From the NCBI GenBank assembly GCA_963818775.1, contig CAWFUF010000003.1, positions 62,001 to 126,000 of the forward strand: 64,000 nucleotides of DNA, in the 5' to 3' direction. The position numbers were made by a program, and so were the translations under genes. Below are positions 26,783 through 35,221 of this stretch, in pieces. Each line of letters begins with the position of its first letter. The stretch's first letter is position 1. The notes beneath the pieces were generated by a model. That model was not told where the DNA came from. It was given only the letters and a program-made list of their open reading frames with translations, and ran no database searches. This DNA is from JAMXLO01 sp963818775 (GTDB taxonomy: Bacteria > Pseudomonadota > Alphaproteobacteria > Acetobacterales > Acetobacteraceae).

Positions 26783-27710
26783 TCCGCCCGTATCCACGCG
26801 ACAGCGTGTCGAGAACCGCCATGCGGACTGCAACGCCCATCTCCACCTGCTCGCGGATCACGCTGCGGAGCGGATCGTCGGCGACGGCGCTGTCGATCTC
26901 CACGCCTCGATTCATCGGCCCCGGGTGCATCACCAAGGCATCGGGCTTTGCGACGGAGAGCTTCGCCGCATCCAGGCCGAAGAAGCGAAAGTACTCGCGC
27001 GCGCTTGGCACCAAGCCACCCTGCATCCGTTCGCGTTGCAGCCGCAGCATCATCACGATGTCGACGTCTGCGAGGCCTCGCTCCATGTCGTGGAACACCT
27101 CGACTCCGAGCCGCTCCGCCTCGGCCGGCATCAGTGTCGGTGGCCCGACCACGCGTACCCGGCTACCCATCGTCGTGAGGAGGTGAATGTTGGACCGGGC
27201 TACCCGCGAGTGCAGGATGTCGCCGCAGATCGCGACCGTCAGGCCTTGCAGGCGCCCCTTGCGGCGGCGGATGGTCAGCGCGTCGAGCAGCGCCTGGGTG
27301 GGATGCTCGTGAGTGCCATCGCCGGCGTTGATCACTGCGGCATCGACCTTCTGCGCCAGCAGGTTTGGCGCGCCCGATTGGTCGTGGCGTACGACCAGCA
27401 GGTCGCAATGCATGGCATTGAGCGTCGCCGCTGTGTCGAGCAGCGTTTCGCCTTTGCTGACCGAGGAGGTCGACACCGACATGTTGATCACGTCGGCGCC
27501 CAGCCGCTTGCCGGCAAGTTCGAAGCTGGTACGCGTTCGCGTCGAGTCCTCGAAGAATAGGTTGATCAGCGTGCGCCCGCGCAGCAGGTCCCGCTGGGTT
27601 TTGCCGGAACGGTTGAGCAGAACGTAGCTCTCTGCCAAGTCGAGCAGATGGCCGATCTCGGGCGGGTGGAGGCCCTCGATCGCCAGCAAGTGTTTTTGTC
27701 GGTACGACAC
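26772..27710 (-). CDS. pyrB: Aspartate carbamoyltransferase catalytic subunit
   Basis: This 312-residue enzyme makes N-carbamoyl-aspartate, the committed step of pyrimidine synthesis. The carbamoyl-phosphate loop FFEDSTRTRTSFELAGKRLG, the NAGDGTHEHPTQALLDA block, ICGDILHSRVARSNIHLL and VMHPGPMNRGVEI are all present. The GTG at 27710 gives MSYRQKHLLAIEGL, the usual N-terminus. A TTG at 27770 would add 20 residues of no family likeness. It leads the pyrB-pyrC-plsY-dprA-topA-rnr order and probably forms a complex with the pseudo-dihydroorotase. Confidence 0.94.
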   Translation of the reverse strand: MSYRQKHLLAIEGLHPPEIGHLLDLAESYVLLNRSGKTQRDLLRGRTLINLFFEDSTRTRTSFELAGKRLGADVINMSVSTSSVSKGETLLDTAATLNAMHCDLLVVRHDQSGAPNLLAQKVDAAVINAGDGTHEHPTQALLDALTIRRRKGRLQGLTVAICGDILHSRVARSNIHLLTTMGSRVRVVGPPTLMPAEAERLGVEVFHDMERGLADVDIVMMLRLQRERMQGGLVPSAREYFRFFGLDAAKLSVAKPDALVMHPGPMNRGVEIDSAVADDPLRSVIREQVEMGVAVRMAVLDTLSRGYGRNEP

Positions 27711-27773
27711 GACCCTAGGTCGCAGAAACCTCCGACGGCCGTCAATGTCTCCGGCGTCGACGGCAGGCAATGG

Positions 27774-28259
27774 TCACTGCGCGGCGCTGGCGGAGCCCAT
27801 GAGGAAGGCTACATGCTTGCTCGCCGTAGCGCCGTAACCGCCGGCTGCCGTCGCTAGAAGCTCGATATCATCAAGATTGACCAAGAGGTCGGCAGATGCG
27901 CCGCAATCGGCGCCATCATTGCTGCTGTGCTTTCCCGCCCAGTGCACGCGGTAGCCGAAGCTGGGCCGTGGCTCCCGCAACTCGACGATCACGCTGCCGC
28001 CGTTGGCGTGCATGGTCCGCACGTCCAGGACGCAGGCCACACCCCGCCTCTCATTGACCGGCATTGCGGCCAGGCGCGCGTGCATGTCGCGCGAGATTGG
28101 GTCGAGTGGGTCGAAGGAGACAATATCGCCGACCTTGGGGCCAAAATCATCGATCTGGCTGATCAGGCCAATGGTCCCGGCCATTCCCGCCAGCGCAATC
28201 GCAACAATTCCAAGGAGGACGGTGCCTGCACCGCTGGAGTGTCTGTCTTTTGCGCGCAT
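27774..28259 (-). CDS. Hypothetical single-pass membrane or secreted protein
   Basis: The 161-residue product was not recognised. It has a short basic N-terminus, then one hydrophobic segment (TVLLGIVAIALAGMAGTIGL, about residues 12-31), then a soluble domain with DDFGPKVGDIVSFDPLDP and GVACVLDVRTMHANGGSVIV. Two Cys (ACVLD and DCGAS) could pair in the periplasm. ATG at 28259 was preferred because the longer frame places 60 odd residues before the membrane segment. It is just upstream of pyrB on the same strand. Confidence 0.6.
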   Translation of the reverse strand: MRAKDRHSSGAGTVLLGIVAIALAGMAGTIGLISQIDDFGPKVGDIVSFDPLDPISRDMHARLAAMPVNERRGVACVLDVRTMHANGGSVIVELREPRPSFGYRVHWAGKHSSNDGADCGASADLLVNLDDIELLATAAGGYGATASKHVAFLMGSASAAQ

Positions 28260-28360
28260 CGTCCTGGACCGCCTGCTGCCTGCCAAGCCGACTATCGCCG
28301 CCGGTGGTTCATAATTGATGAAGTCATCTGGCAAAAACAGTTGGTACAATCCCGTATTCA

Positions 28361-28389
28361 AATAAAAAAGGCGGCGCCGAAGCGCCGCC
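28361..28389 (-). terminator. Rho-independent terminator of gltX
   Basis: Read on the minus strand, an 8-base perfect GC stem (GGCGGCGC with GCGCCGCC) with a TTCG tetraloop is followed by six T residues and further T/A bases. It is about 140 bases after the gltX stop and in the right orientation to end that transcript. Confidence 0.88.
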
Positions 28390-28525
28390 AAGGGTATGGG
28401 GAGGAGTCCAAGAGAGAGGCAGGAGCGGGTAGAACCCGCCAACCTCACGCCCGCTAGAATGCGACGTCAGGCCGCCCGCGGCATTGATTCAGATCAAATT
28501 GGAAAAATTTTATTTTGGCCGGGCG

Positions 28526-29920
28526 TCAGGCGACCGCGGCGAGCCTCGCCAGCGCCTCTTCCTTGCCGAGCGCCGCCAGGGTCGCATCGATTCCGGGACT
28601 GGCCGTGCTGCCGGTCAGCGCCGCGCGCAGCGGTTGCGCCACCTGGCCCAGCTTGCGCCCGCTCGCGTCGGCAAACCCGCGCAGCGTGGCGTCGATTGCC
28701 GATGGGGTGAATTCTGTGGCGGCCAGCGCACCGGCGATATCGCGCAGCATCAACCGAGCCTCCCGCGTCAGTAGTGAGGCCGCCTTCGGCTCCATCGGCA
28801 GTGGCAGCGGGCGTGCCAGGAAAGCAGCAGCATCCGCCAGTTCCACCAGCGTCTTGGCGCGCTCCTTCAGCGCCGGCATCAGCGCGCGGATACGGTCAGC
28901 CGCGCGCGAGCCGAGTGCCAGGTCGGTGCGATGCGCCAGGCGCTCGAGCACTTCACGGGTCAGTCGGTCGTCGTCGGCGTGACGGATGTAGTGCCCATTC
29001 AGGTTGGTGAGCTTCGCATAGTCCATCCGGCTGGGCGCGCGACCGACTCCGTCGAGATCGAACAGCCGGATTGTCTCCCCGCGATCGAGCACCTCCGCAT
29101 CGCCATGGCCCCAACCGAGGCGTAGCAGATAGTTGCACAGCGCTTCAGGCAGGTAGCCCTGCTCGCGGAACTCAAGCACCGAAACAGCACCGTGTCGCTT
29201 CGACAGCTTGGCGCCGTCGGCACCATGGATCAGCGGGATATGCGCGAAGTGCGGCAGGTCCCAGCCCATCGCCTGGTAGATCTGCACCTGGCGAAACGTG
29301 TTGGTCAGGTGGTCATCGCCGCGGACGACATGGGTGATGCCCATGTCATGATCGTCCACCACCACCGAGTGGTTGTAGGTTGGTGAGCCGTCACTGCGCA
29401 GGATGATCATGTCGTCCAGTTCGGCATTGGCAACACGCACCGGGCCCTGCACGAGGTCCTCGACCACGGTCTCGCCGTCGCGCGGTGCCTTCAGCCGAAT
29501 CGCAGGCGCCACGCCGGGCGGTGCCTCAGCCGGATCGCGATCGCGCCAGCGCCCGTCGTAACGCGGTGAACGGCCCTCGGCGAGGGCCTGCTCGCGCATC
29601 TGCCGCAATTCCTCGGCGGTGGAATAGCAACGATAGGCGTGGCCGGCGGCCAGCATCTCCCGCGCAATCTCGGCGTGCCGCGTCAAACGCGCCGACTGGA
29701 AGATCGGTGGCTGGTCAGGCGTGATGCCGAGCCATGCCAGGCCTTCGATGATGATCTGCGTCGAGGCGTCCGTGCTGCGCTCGCGGTCGGTGTCCTCGAT
29801 GCGGAGCAGGAATTCGCCGCCATGGTGGCGAGCGAACAGGTAGTTGAACAGGGCCGTCCGGGCGCTGCCGATGTGCAGAAGGCCGGTCGGGCTGGGGGCG
29901 AAGCGTGCGCGAACAGTCAT
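28526..29920 (-). CDS. gltX: Glutamate-tRNA ligase
   Basis: The 464-residue class I aminoacyl-tRNA synthetase charges tRNA-Glu. The HIGH signature lies in RFAPSPTGLLHIGSARTALF at the N-terminus and the KMSKS equivalent in DGAKLSKRHGAVSV (about residue 240). YNHSVVVDDHDMGITHVVRG is also typical. The C-terminal anticodon-binding helical cage follows. It is divergent from comEC, as in several alphaproteobacteria. Many alphaproteobacteria carry two GltX paralogues, so its exact tRNA preference cannot be settled from sequence. Confidence 0.95.
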   Translation of the reverse strand: MTVRARFAPSPTGLLHIGSARTALFNYLFARHHGGEFLLRIEDTDRERSTDASTQIIIEGLAWLGITPDQPPIFQSARLTRHAEIAREMLAAGHAYRCYSTAEELRQMREQALAEGRSPRYDGRWRDRDPAEAPPGVAPAIRLKAPRDGETVVEDLVQGPVRVANAELDDMIILRSDGSPTYNHSVVVDDHDMGITHVVRGDDHLTNTFRQVQIYQAMGWDLPHFAHIPLIHGADGAKLSKRHGAVSVLEFREQGYLPEALCNYLLRLGWGHGDAEVLDRGETIRLFDLDGVGRAPSRMDYAKLTNLNGHYIRHADDDRLTREVLERLAHRTDLALGSRAADRIRALMPALKERAKTLVELADAAAFLARPLPLPMEPKAASLLTREARLMLRDIAGALAATEFTPSAIDATLRGFADASGRKLGQVAQPLRAALTGSTASPGIDATLAALGKEEALARLAAVA

Positions 29921-29980
29921 AACACTGATTTAGCACGCGCATTCACCGGCTGTAGAGGCGGCAGCGTTAACATCGCGCAT

Positions 29981-32110
29981 GTGCAGCAAACGGTCGTGGC
30001 ATGGCTGAACGGCTGGCGGGCGGCTGAACGGGGACGTTTCGCGCCATGGTTGCCGGTGTTCATGGGCACCGGCGTGCTTTGCTATTTCGCGTTACGCACG
30101 GAACCGCCGCTCTGGCTGGGAATCGTGATTGTGATTCCTGCCGCCTGCGGCGTGCTGCTGCTGAGGCGCCACGACGTTTTGCGTGCCGTCGCAATGAGCC
30201 TCGCGGCAGCGGCCGTCGGCTTTACCGCAGCGCAGTTTGCCACGGCGCGCGCGTTCCCCCAGCCAGTGCTGCCGCGGCATGCGACCATCCTGACCGGCAT
30301 AGTCCGTTCCGTGGAGCAGTTTCCCGAAGGAAGACGCATCGGACTGGAAGCGGTGCGACTGGACGGCGGTGACGAACTGCAGCGCTGGGTTCGGATACGA
30401 TTGAAAAAGGGCGACTCGCAGGCGGTCGCGACCGGCGACACGGTCCGGTTGCGCGTACTGGTCCGTCCTCCGATGCCGCCCGCCTATCCTGGCGCCTGGG
30501 ACCTTCAACGCGATGCGTGGTTTACCGGACAGGGCGGCTCCGGATACGCGTTGGGTCCGGTGGAGCGGATCGCTGAAACGCCGCCGAGAGGTCCGCTCCG
30601 CGTGGTACAGCGCCTGCGTGAGACGATCGTCCAGCACGTCTCGGCGGTGGTGCCCGGTGCTGCCGGCGCGGTGTCGATCACTCTGCTCACCGGGATCACG
30701 ACCGGCATTCCGCCGCCTGACCACGAGGCTTTCCGCGCCTCTGGCCTCGCGCATCTGCTGGCGGTCGCGGGGTTGCACATCGGCATCGTCATGGGGTGGA
30801 CGCTGGCATTCGCGCGCCTCGCGTTTGCGACGTCCGAGTATGCCAGTCTGCACTGGCCGACCAAGAAGTTTGCCGCTCTGGCGGCTTTGGGTGCCGGCGG
30901 TGGCTATATGGTGCTGACCGGCATGCATGTGCCGATCGTGCGCAGTTTCGCCATGGCGTGTCTCTACACCGGCGCCGTGCTTGCCGGGCGTCGGGCGATT
31001 TCGCTGCGTGGCCTCGCGCTGGCGGCAATGGTCCTGATGTTGCTGGAGCCCGAGCAGGTGCCCGGCGTATCGCTCCAGATGAGCCTTTCCGCTGTGCTGG
31101 CGCTGATCTCTGGCTACGAGGTGCTGCGACCCGCACTGCGCGCACTGCATGGCAGCGGCGCCTGGCGGCGGCGATTCGCATCGCATCTCGCGGCACTTGC
31201 GCTGACGAGCGCACTCGCCGGCACTGCGTCCGCACCATTCGCCGCATACCATTTTGGGCGAATCCAGATCTATTTCGTTGTGGCAAATATGGTCGCGGTG
31301 CCGTTGACAGCGCTCTGGGTGATGCCGGCTGGGTTGATCGCTCTGTTGCTGTTGCCGTTCGGTCTCGATTGGTTGGCATTTGTGCCGATGGGCTGGGGCG
31401 CCGAAGCAATACTTTACGTGGCGCGCACCGCCGCTGCCTGGCCAGCCGCGACGCTTAACGTGCCGCACATGCCGCCATGGGGCTTGGCGGTGACCGGCAT
31501 CGGCATCGCCTGGCTTGGCCTGTGGCGCAGCAGGCTGCGCCTGATCGGCGTCCCGGTGATCATGCTAGGCCTTGCATCGCTGCTGTTGGTGCGACCGGCC
31601 GATCTCATGGTGTCGGAGGACGCGCGCCTGATTGGTGTGCGTGTGCAGAACGCGGTCTACCTGCAACACGAAACCGGTGCGTCGAGGTTCACACGCGACG
31701 CCTGGCTGCAATACTGGGCGACAGGCACCTCAGTGCCGATACCCGGCGATGGCGACCAGGTAGAGAGTGCGATCACCTGTCGGGAAGGGGCATGTCTGCT
31801 GCGGCCGGTGCGGGATGCAAAGGCTGCTCTGCTCGTGCGAGGCGCGTCGCACCCGGAAGACTGTGCGGAGTCTTCGGTGATCGTATCGGCGGAGCCCGCG
31901 CGCGGTCTGTGCGCACGCCCATGGCCCGCGCTGGTCGATCGCTTTACCGTGTGGCGCTACGGCGCGACCGCCATCTGGTTGGATGGACCGCGCGCGACAA
32001 TCCTCACAGATCGCGCCTACCGGGGTGATCGGCCTTGGGTCCCACCACCGCCTTTGCCGCGTGCCCGCGCTGTGCCGGCGCTACCGGTGGCATTACCGGA
32101 CAGATCATAG
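29981..32110 (+). CDS. comEC: ComEC/Rec2 competence DNA channel
   Basis: The inner-membrane protein (709 residues from the GTG at 29981) forms the channel that brings single-stranded DNA into the cell during transformation. An N-terminal DUF4131-like soluble domain follows three membrane helices (about 100-210: TILTGIVRSVEQFPEGRRIG). The competence domain has LLTGITTGIPPPDHEAFRAS and GLAHLLAVAGLHIGIVMGW, and about eight further helices. The C-terminal soluble part (about 570-709) has several Cys residues but no metallo-beta-lactamase HxHxD motif. The open frame starts far upstream inside gltX, so the start is approximate. Confidence 0.87.
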   Translation: MQQTVVAWLNGWRAAERGRFAPWLPVFMGTGVLCYFALRTEPPLWLGIVIVIPAACGVLLLRRHDVLRAVAMSLAAAAVGFTAAQFATARAFPQPVLPRHATILTGIVRSVEQFPEGRRIGLEAVRLDGGDELQRWVRIRLKKGDSQAVATGDTVRLRVLVRPPMPPAYPGAWDLQRDAWFTGQGGSGYALGPVERIAETPPRGPLRVVQRLRETIVQHVSAVVPGAAGAVSITLLTGITTGIPPPDHEAFRASGLAHLLAVAGLHIGIVMGWTLAFARLAFATSEYASLHWPTKKFAALAALGAGGGYMVLTGMHVPIVRSFAMACLYTGAVLAGRRAISLRGLALAAMVLMLLEPEQVPGVSLQMSLSAVLALISGYEVLRPALRALHGSGAWRRRFASHLAALALTSALAGTASAPFAAYHFGRIQIYFVVANMVAVPLTALWVMPAGLIALLLLPFGLDWLAFVPMGWGAEAILYVARTAAAWPAATLNVPHMPPWGLAVTGIGIAWLGLWRSRLRLIGVPVIMLGLASLLLVRPADLMVSEDARLIGVRVQNAVYLQHETGASRFTRDAWLQYWATGTSVPIPGDGDQVESAITCREGACLLRPVRDAKAALLVRGASHPEDCAESSVIVSAEPARGLCARPWPALVDRFTVWRYGATAIWLDGPRATILTDRAYRGDRPWVPPPPLPRARAVPALPVALPDRS

Positions 32111-32284
32111 CGGCGCCTGGACTTCGGACGATAATTGGTAAGGATATGTCCGCCCGGGACATTGTCTGAGGGCCACGGAGGAAACGATGTCGTGGTAATG
32201 CAGCTGCGGCCTCATGTGTAACGAACGGCGTGTCCGACGCCCGCCCGCTACGCATTCAGCACTAGCGACAAGGCGCCAGCACAC

Positions 32285-33073
32285 GTGACCGCCGCGCCTG
32301 CCTCCTGCCTGCGCTACGACACGACACCGCGGGTGAGCTATCGGCAGTTAGCGCCATTGTTGCGTGTCAGGACGATCCAGCACCGCCGGCGTGCCCTCGC
32401 GATGTCTCTGTTGCTGCATGGCCTTGCGCTGGCACTCATCGCAAGTCTGCCGGATCGAGGGTCGGCCCCGGTGGCGCCGTCAGAGCCCACCGTCTCGTTG
32501 ATGTTTGCGCCACCGTCACCGCAGATCGAGCCAGCGCCCGCGGTCCCAACGCCACCCGTTCCGCAGCCGCCAACGCCAAAGGCAGACTTGGAACCGCCAC
32601 CTCCGGCTCCCGCTCCGCCGCAAGCAACACCGGAACCGGACCTGCAACAGGACGTCGAATCACCAAAACTGCCGGCGCCTATCATGCCGCCACACGCCGC
32701 TGCGTCGCATCCGGCGCGGCAACCTGCGAGGGTGACGCCGTCAGTACAGCCGCCTGCGGCCAATGAGGCCACAGCCGCGGCGACGGCCCTTACTCCGGCC
32801 CGACCGGTGGCGGGGATGGAGACGGATCGGCCGCCAGCCTATCCGGAGATTGCTCGCCGCCGCGGCGAGCAGGGACGCGTTCTGCTGCGGGTCGCCGTCT
32901 CGCCAGCGGGATTGCCGATCAATGTCTCCGTGGCCGAGAGCAGTGGTTTCTCCATCCTGGACTCCGCCGCGGTGAATGCAGTGGAGCAGTGGCGCTTTGT
33001 GCCAGCCACGCGGGCTGGCGCGCCGGTCGCCGCAACCGCGGACGTTCCCCTGAGGTTTCGGCTTGTCGATTGA
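32285..33073 (+). CDS. TonB family protein
   Basis: The 262-residue product has the plan of TonB: a single N-terminal membrane anchor (MSLLLHGLALALIASLP, about residues 40-56), a long Pro-rich periplasmic spacer (about 60-180) and a C-terminal TonB domain with DRPPAYPEIARRRGEQGRVL, AESSGFSILDSAAVNAVEQW and RFVPA. TonB passes energy from ExbB/ExbD to outer membrane receptors. No exbBD or receptor gene is adjacent. The GTG at 32285 gives a 39-residue cytoplasmic N-terminus; an ATG at 32402 would start right at the anchor. It lies between comEC and lexA. Confidence 0.83.
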   Translation: MTAAPASCLRYDTTPRVSYRQLAPLLRVRTIQHRRRALAMSLLLHGLALALIASLPDRGSAPVAPSEPTVSLMFAPPSPQIEPAPAVPTPPVPQPPTPKADLEPPPPAPAPPQATPEPDLQQDVESPKLPAPIMPPHAAASHPARQPARVTPSVQPPAANEATAAATALTPARPVAGMETDRPPAYPEIARRRGEQGRVLLRVAVSPAGLPINVSVAESSGFSILDSAAVNAVEQWRFVPATRAGAPVAATADVPLRFRLVD

Positions 33074-33080
33074 TACCTGA

Positions 33081-33791
33081 TCAATACTGGCGAAGCAGCG
33101 CCACGAGCCTGCCCTGTACCTTCACCCGATCCGCCGGGAAGATGCGCGTCTCGTGCCGCACGTTGCAGGGTTCGAGCGCGATCGAATTGCCGCGCCTGCG
33201 CAGCCGCTTCAACGTCACTTCCGCGTCGTCCACCAGGGCCACGACAATCTGGCCGGTTTCCGCCGCTTCGCTCTTGCGGATGATGACCGTGTCGCCGTCG
33301 AGGATGCCTGCCTCGACCATCGAATCGCCGGCAACTTCCAGGGCGTAATGTTCACCGTTGCCCAGCAGGTGCACCGGCATGTCCACGTAGCTGGTGGGAT
33401 CGCGCAATGCCTCGATAGGCAGTCCGGCGGCGATGCGGCCGTAGAGCGGCAACTGGATCGCCGTTGCGTCGTTGGCGGCGCGGACACCGGGGATCTTCGG
33501 CGTGAAGTCGCCGCGGATCACAGTGGGCGAGAAGGTCGGACCGGCTTCCTCGGCCGGCGCTTCGCGGCTGGCCATGTTCTCCGGCAGTTTCAGTACCTCG
33601 AGCGCCCGCGCCCGGTGATGGCGGCGGCCGAGGAAACCCCTCTCCTCCAAGGCCGAGATCAGCCGGTGAATGCCGGATTTCGACTTCAGGCTGAGAGCGT
33701 CCTTCATCTCCTCGAAGCTCGGCGAGAAGCCGGTCTGCTTGAGATGCCGGTCGATATACAGCAGGAGCTCGTACTGCTTTTTTGTCAGCAT
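33081..33791 (-). CDS. lexA: LexA SOS repressor
   Basis: LexA (236 residues) represses DNA-repair genes and cleaves itself when RecA is activated. The N-terminal winged helix is seen (MLTKKQYELLLYIDRHLKQ, GFSPSFEEMKDALSLKSKSG). The S24 peptidase part has the Ala-Gly cleavage site in GRIAAGLPIEA, the nucleophile in AGDSMVEAGI and the Lys in EVTLKRLRRRG. A perfect alphaproteobacterial SOS box lies 69 bases upstream, so the gene is autoregulated. It converges on the TonB-like gene. Confidence 0.96.
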   Translation of the reverse strand: MLTKKQYELLLYIDRHLKQTGFSPSFEEMKDALSLKSKSGIHRLISALEERGFLGRRHHRARALEVLKLPENMASREAPAEEAGPTFSPTVIRGDFTPKIPGVRAANDATAIQLPLYGRIAAGLPIEALRDPTSYVDMPVHLLGNGEHYALEVAGDSMVEAGILDGDTVIIRKSEAAETGQIVVALVDDAEVTLKRLRRRGNSIALEPCNVRHETRIFPADRVKVQGRLVALLRQY

Positions 33792-33859
33792 GGCAGGCGG
33801 TCTTTCCCCTCGGGCAGCGCCGAATGCTCACGGACGGAACAAATCGGCAACTACATGGC

Positions 33860-33874
33860 GTTCTAGATAGGTTC
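33860..33874. promoter_or_regulatory. LexA box (SOS box) of lexA
   Basis: GTTC-TAGATAG-GTTC is an exact match to the alphaproteobacterial LexA operator GTTC-N7-GTTC. It lies 69 bases upstream of the lexA start codon and 48 bases from the moeA stop. Confidence 0.92.
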
Positions 33875-33921
33875 GCGCCGTGTCGTCAAGATTTCCTGAA
33901 CCGTGAGTGTAGAAATCCGCT

Positions 33922-35127
33922 TTAAAGACCGAGGGAATCGAGGCGAATCACCGTCACCTCGCTGCCTTCTGGCAGCGCCGGCGCATTCGGGGCGCGCAGA
34001 AGCAGCGCGTCCGCCAGGGCTAGCCGTCGCAGCATCGCAGAATCCTGCACCGGAAACGGCGTGGCCACGATGCGGCCGTACGAATCGACCGTGACGGTGG
34101 CGCGGAGGTGATCGGCGCGATGGTCATTGGCGCGCAGGGCAGCGCCGGCGATCGCCTGCACAGTCGGCGGAGGCGCGGCCGGAAGGCCACACAACCGGCT
34201 CAGCGCCGGCAACAGGAACAGGATCGAGCACACCATGGCGGAGACGGGGTTGCCGGGAAGCCCTAGCACCGGCACCGGACCGAGCCGACCGAACAGCAGC
34301 GGTTTTCCGGGCCGCATGGCGATCTGCCAAAAGTCCAGCTCCAGTCCCCGCGATCTCAAGCTTTCGATCACCAGGTCATGGTCGCCCACGGAGGCACCAC
34401 CGGTGGTCACCAGCAAGTCCATGCCGTGCACCGCATCGGCGACCGCCGCGACTGCCTCGCGCGTGTCGGCGGCGACCGGCAGCACGACAGGATCGCCACC
34501 GCCGGCGCGGACCAGTGCCGCCAGTGCATGCGAATTGGAGCTGACGATGCCGCCTGGAGGGATGGGCTCGCCTGGCATGGCGATCTCGTCACCGGTGGCG
34601 AGAACGGCGACCCGCGGGCGGCGATGCACAGTGAGCCAGGGATGGTTGGCCGCGGCAGCCAGCCCGATGTCGCGGGCGGTGAGGCGGCGGCCGGCGGGAA
34701 CCACGGCATCGCCAGCGGCAAAATCCTGGCCGGCGCGCCGAATGTGGCGGCCGGCCGTGACCGCTTCGTTCACACGCACGGAGGCGCCTGTGGCAGTCGC
34801 ATCCTCCTGCAACAGGATGGCATCGGCGCCGCGAGGCACGACACTGCCGGTGAACAGACGAACGATCTCGCCTAGCCCGACAGTGCCCTCGAACGGGTGA
34901 CCGGCCGGGGCGCTACCGATCACGTGCAGTTCGGCGCCGAGCATCCCGTCAGCGGCGCGCAGGGCGTAGCCATCCATTGCCGAAACATCGGCTGGTGGCT
35001 GGGTCAGACGAGCGATCACCGGCGCGGCGGTCACCCGCCCCCAGGCACTGGCGAGTGCCACGATCTCTGCCGGCATCGGGCGAAGGTCGGCCAGGATGCG
35101 TTCGCGGGCTTCCTCAACGCTGATCAT
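33922..35127 (-). CDS. moeA: Molybdopterin molybdotransferase MoeA
   Basis: MoeA (401 residues) inserts molybdate into adenylated molybdopterin. All its domains are recognisable: MISVEEARERILADLRPMPA, PPADVSAMDGYALRAAD, LFTGSVVPRGADAILLQEDA, the MPT-binding core with VLATGDEIAMPGEPI, VTTGGASVGDHDLV and LGLPGNPVSAMVC, and the C-terminal beta-barrel. moeA next to lexA is a widespread alphaproteobacterial order, usually with moaC and trp genes beyond. Here a ketopantoate-reductase-like gene follows instead. Confidence 0.95.
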   Translation of the reverse strand: MISVEEARERILADLRPMPAEIVALASAWGRVTAAPVIARLTQPPADVSAMDGYALRAADGMLGAELHVIGSAPAGHPFEGTVGLGEIVRLFTGSVVPRGADAILLQEDATATGASVRVNEAVTAGRHIRRAGQDFAAGDAVVPAGRRLTARDIGLAAAANHPWLTVHRRPRVAVLATGDEIAMPGEPIPPGGIVSSNSHALAALVRAGGGDPVVLPVAADTREAVAAVADAVHGMDLLVTTGGASVGDHDLVIESLRSRGLELDFWQIAMRPGKPLLFGRLGPVPVLGLPGNPVSAMVCSILFLLPALSRLCGLPAAPPPTVQAIAGAALRANDHRADHLRATVTVDSYGRIVATPFPVQDSAMLRRLALADALLLRAPNAPALPEGSEVTVIRLDSLGL

Positions 35128-35160
35128 GCTGGTGTCCCGTCATGGCCGAGAACAAGGTCC

Positions 35161-35197
35161 TCCCCCTCCCCTTGCGGGAGGGGGTTGGGGGAGGGGC
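35161..35197. repeat. G-rich palindromic repeat, copy B
   Basis: This is the second copy of the element at 20981-21018, here lying between moeA and the ketopantoate-reductase-like gene. It reads TCCCCCTCCCCTTGCGGGAG, then GGGGTTGGGGGAGGGGC. Again it has hairpin arms and four close G runs. Dispersed intergenic copies mark it as a REP-like family of this genome. Confidence 0.85.
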
Positions 35198-35221
35198 GGA
35201 GTTTGCTTTGTGCGGCTCGCA

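Noticed and set aside
30092..31468. 458-codon minus-strand frame over comEC
   Set aside because: It is rich in Gln/His/Arg, typical of antisense reading of a membrane-protein gene, with no domain pattern.
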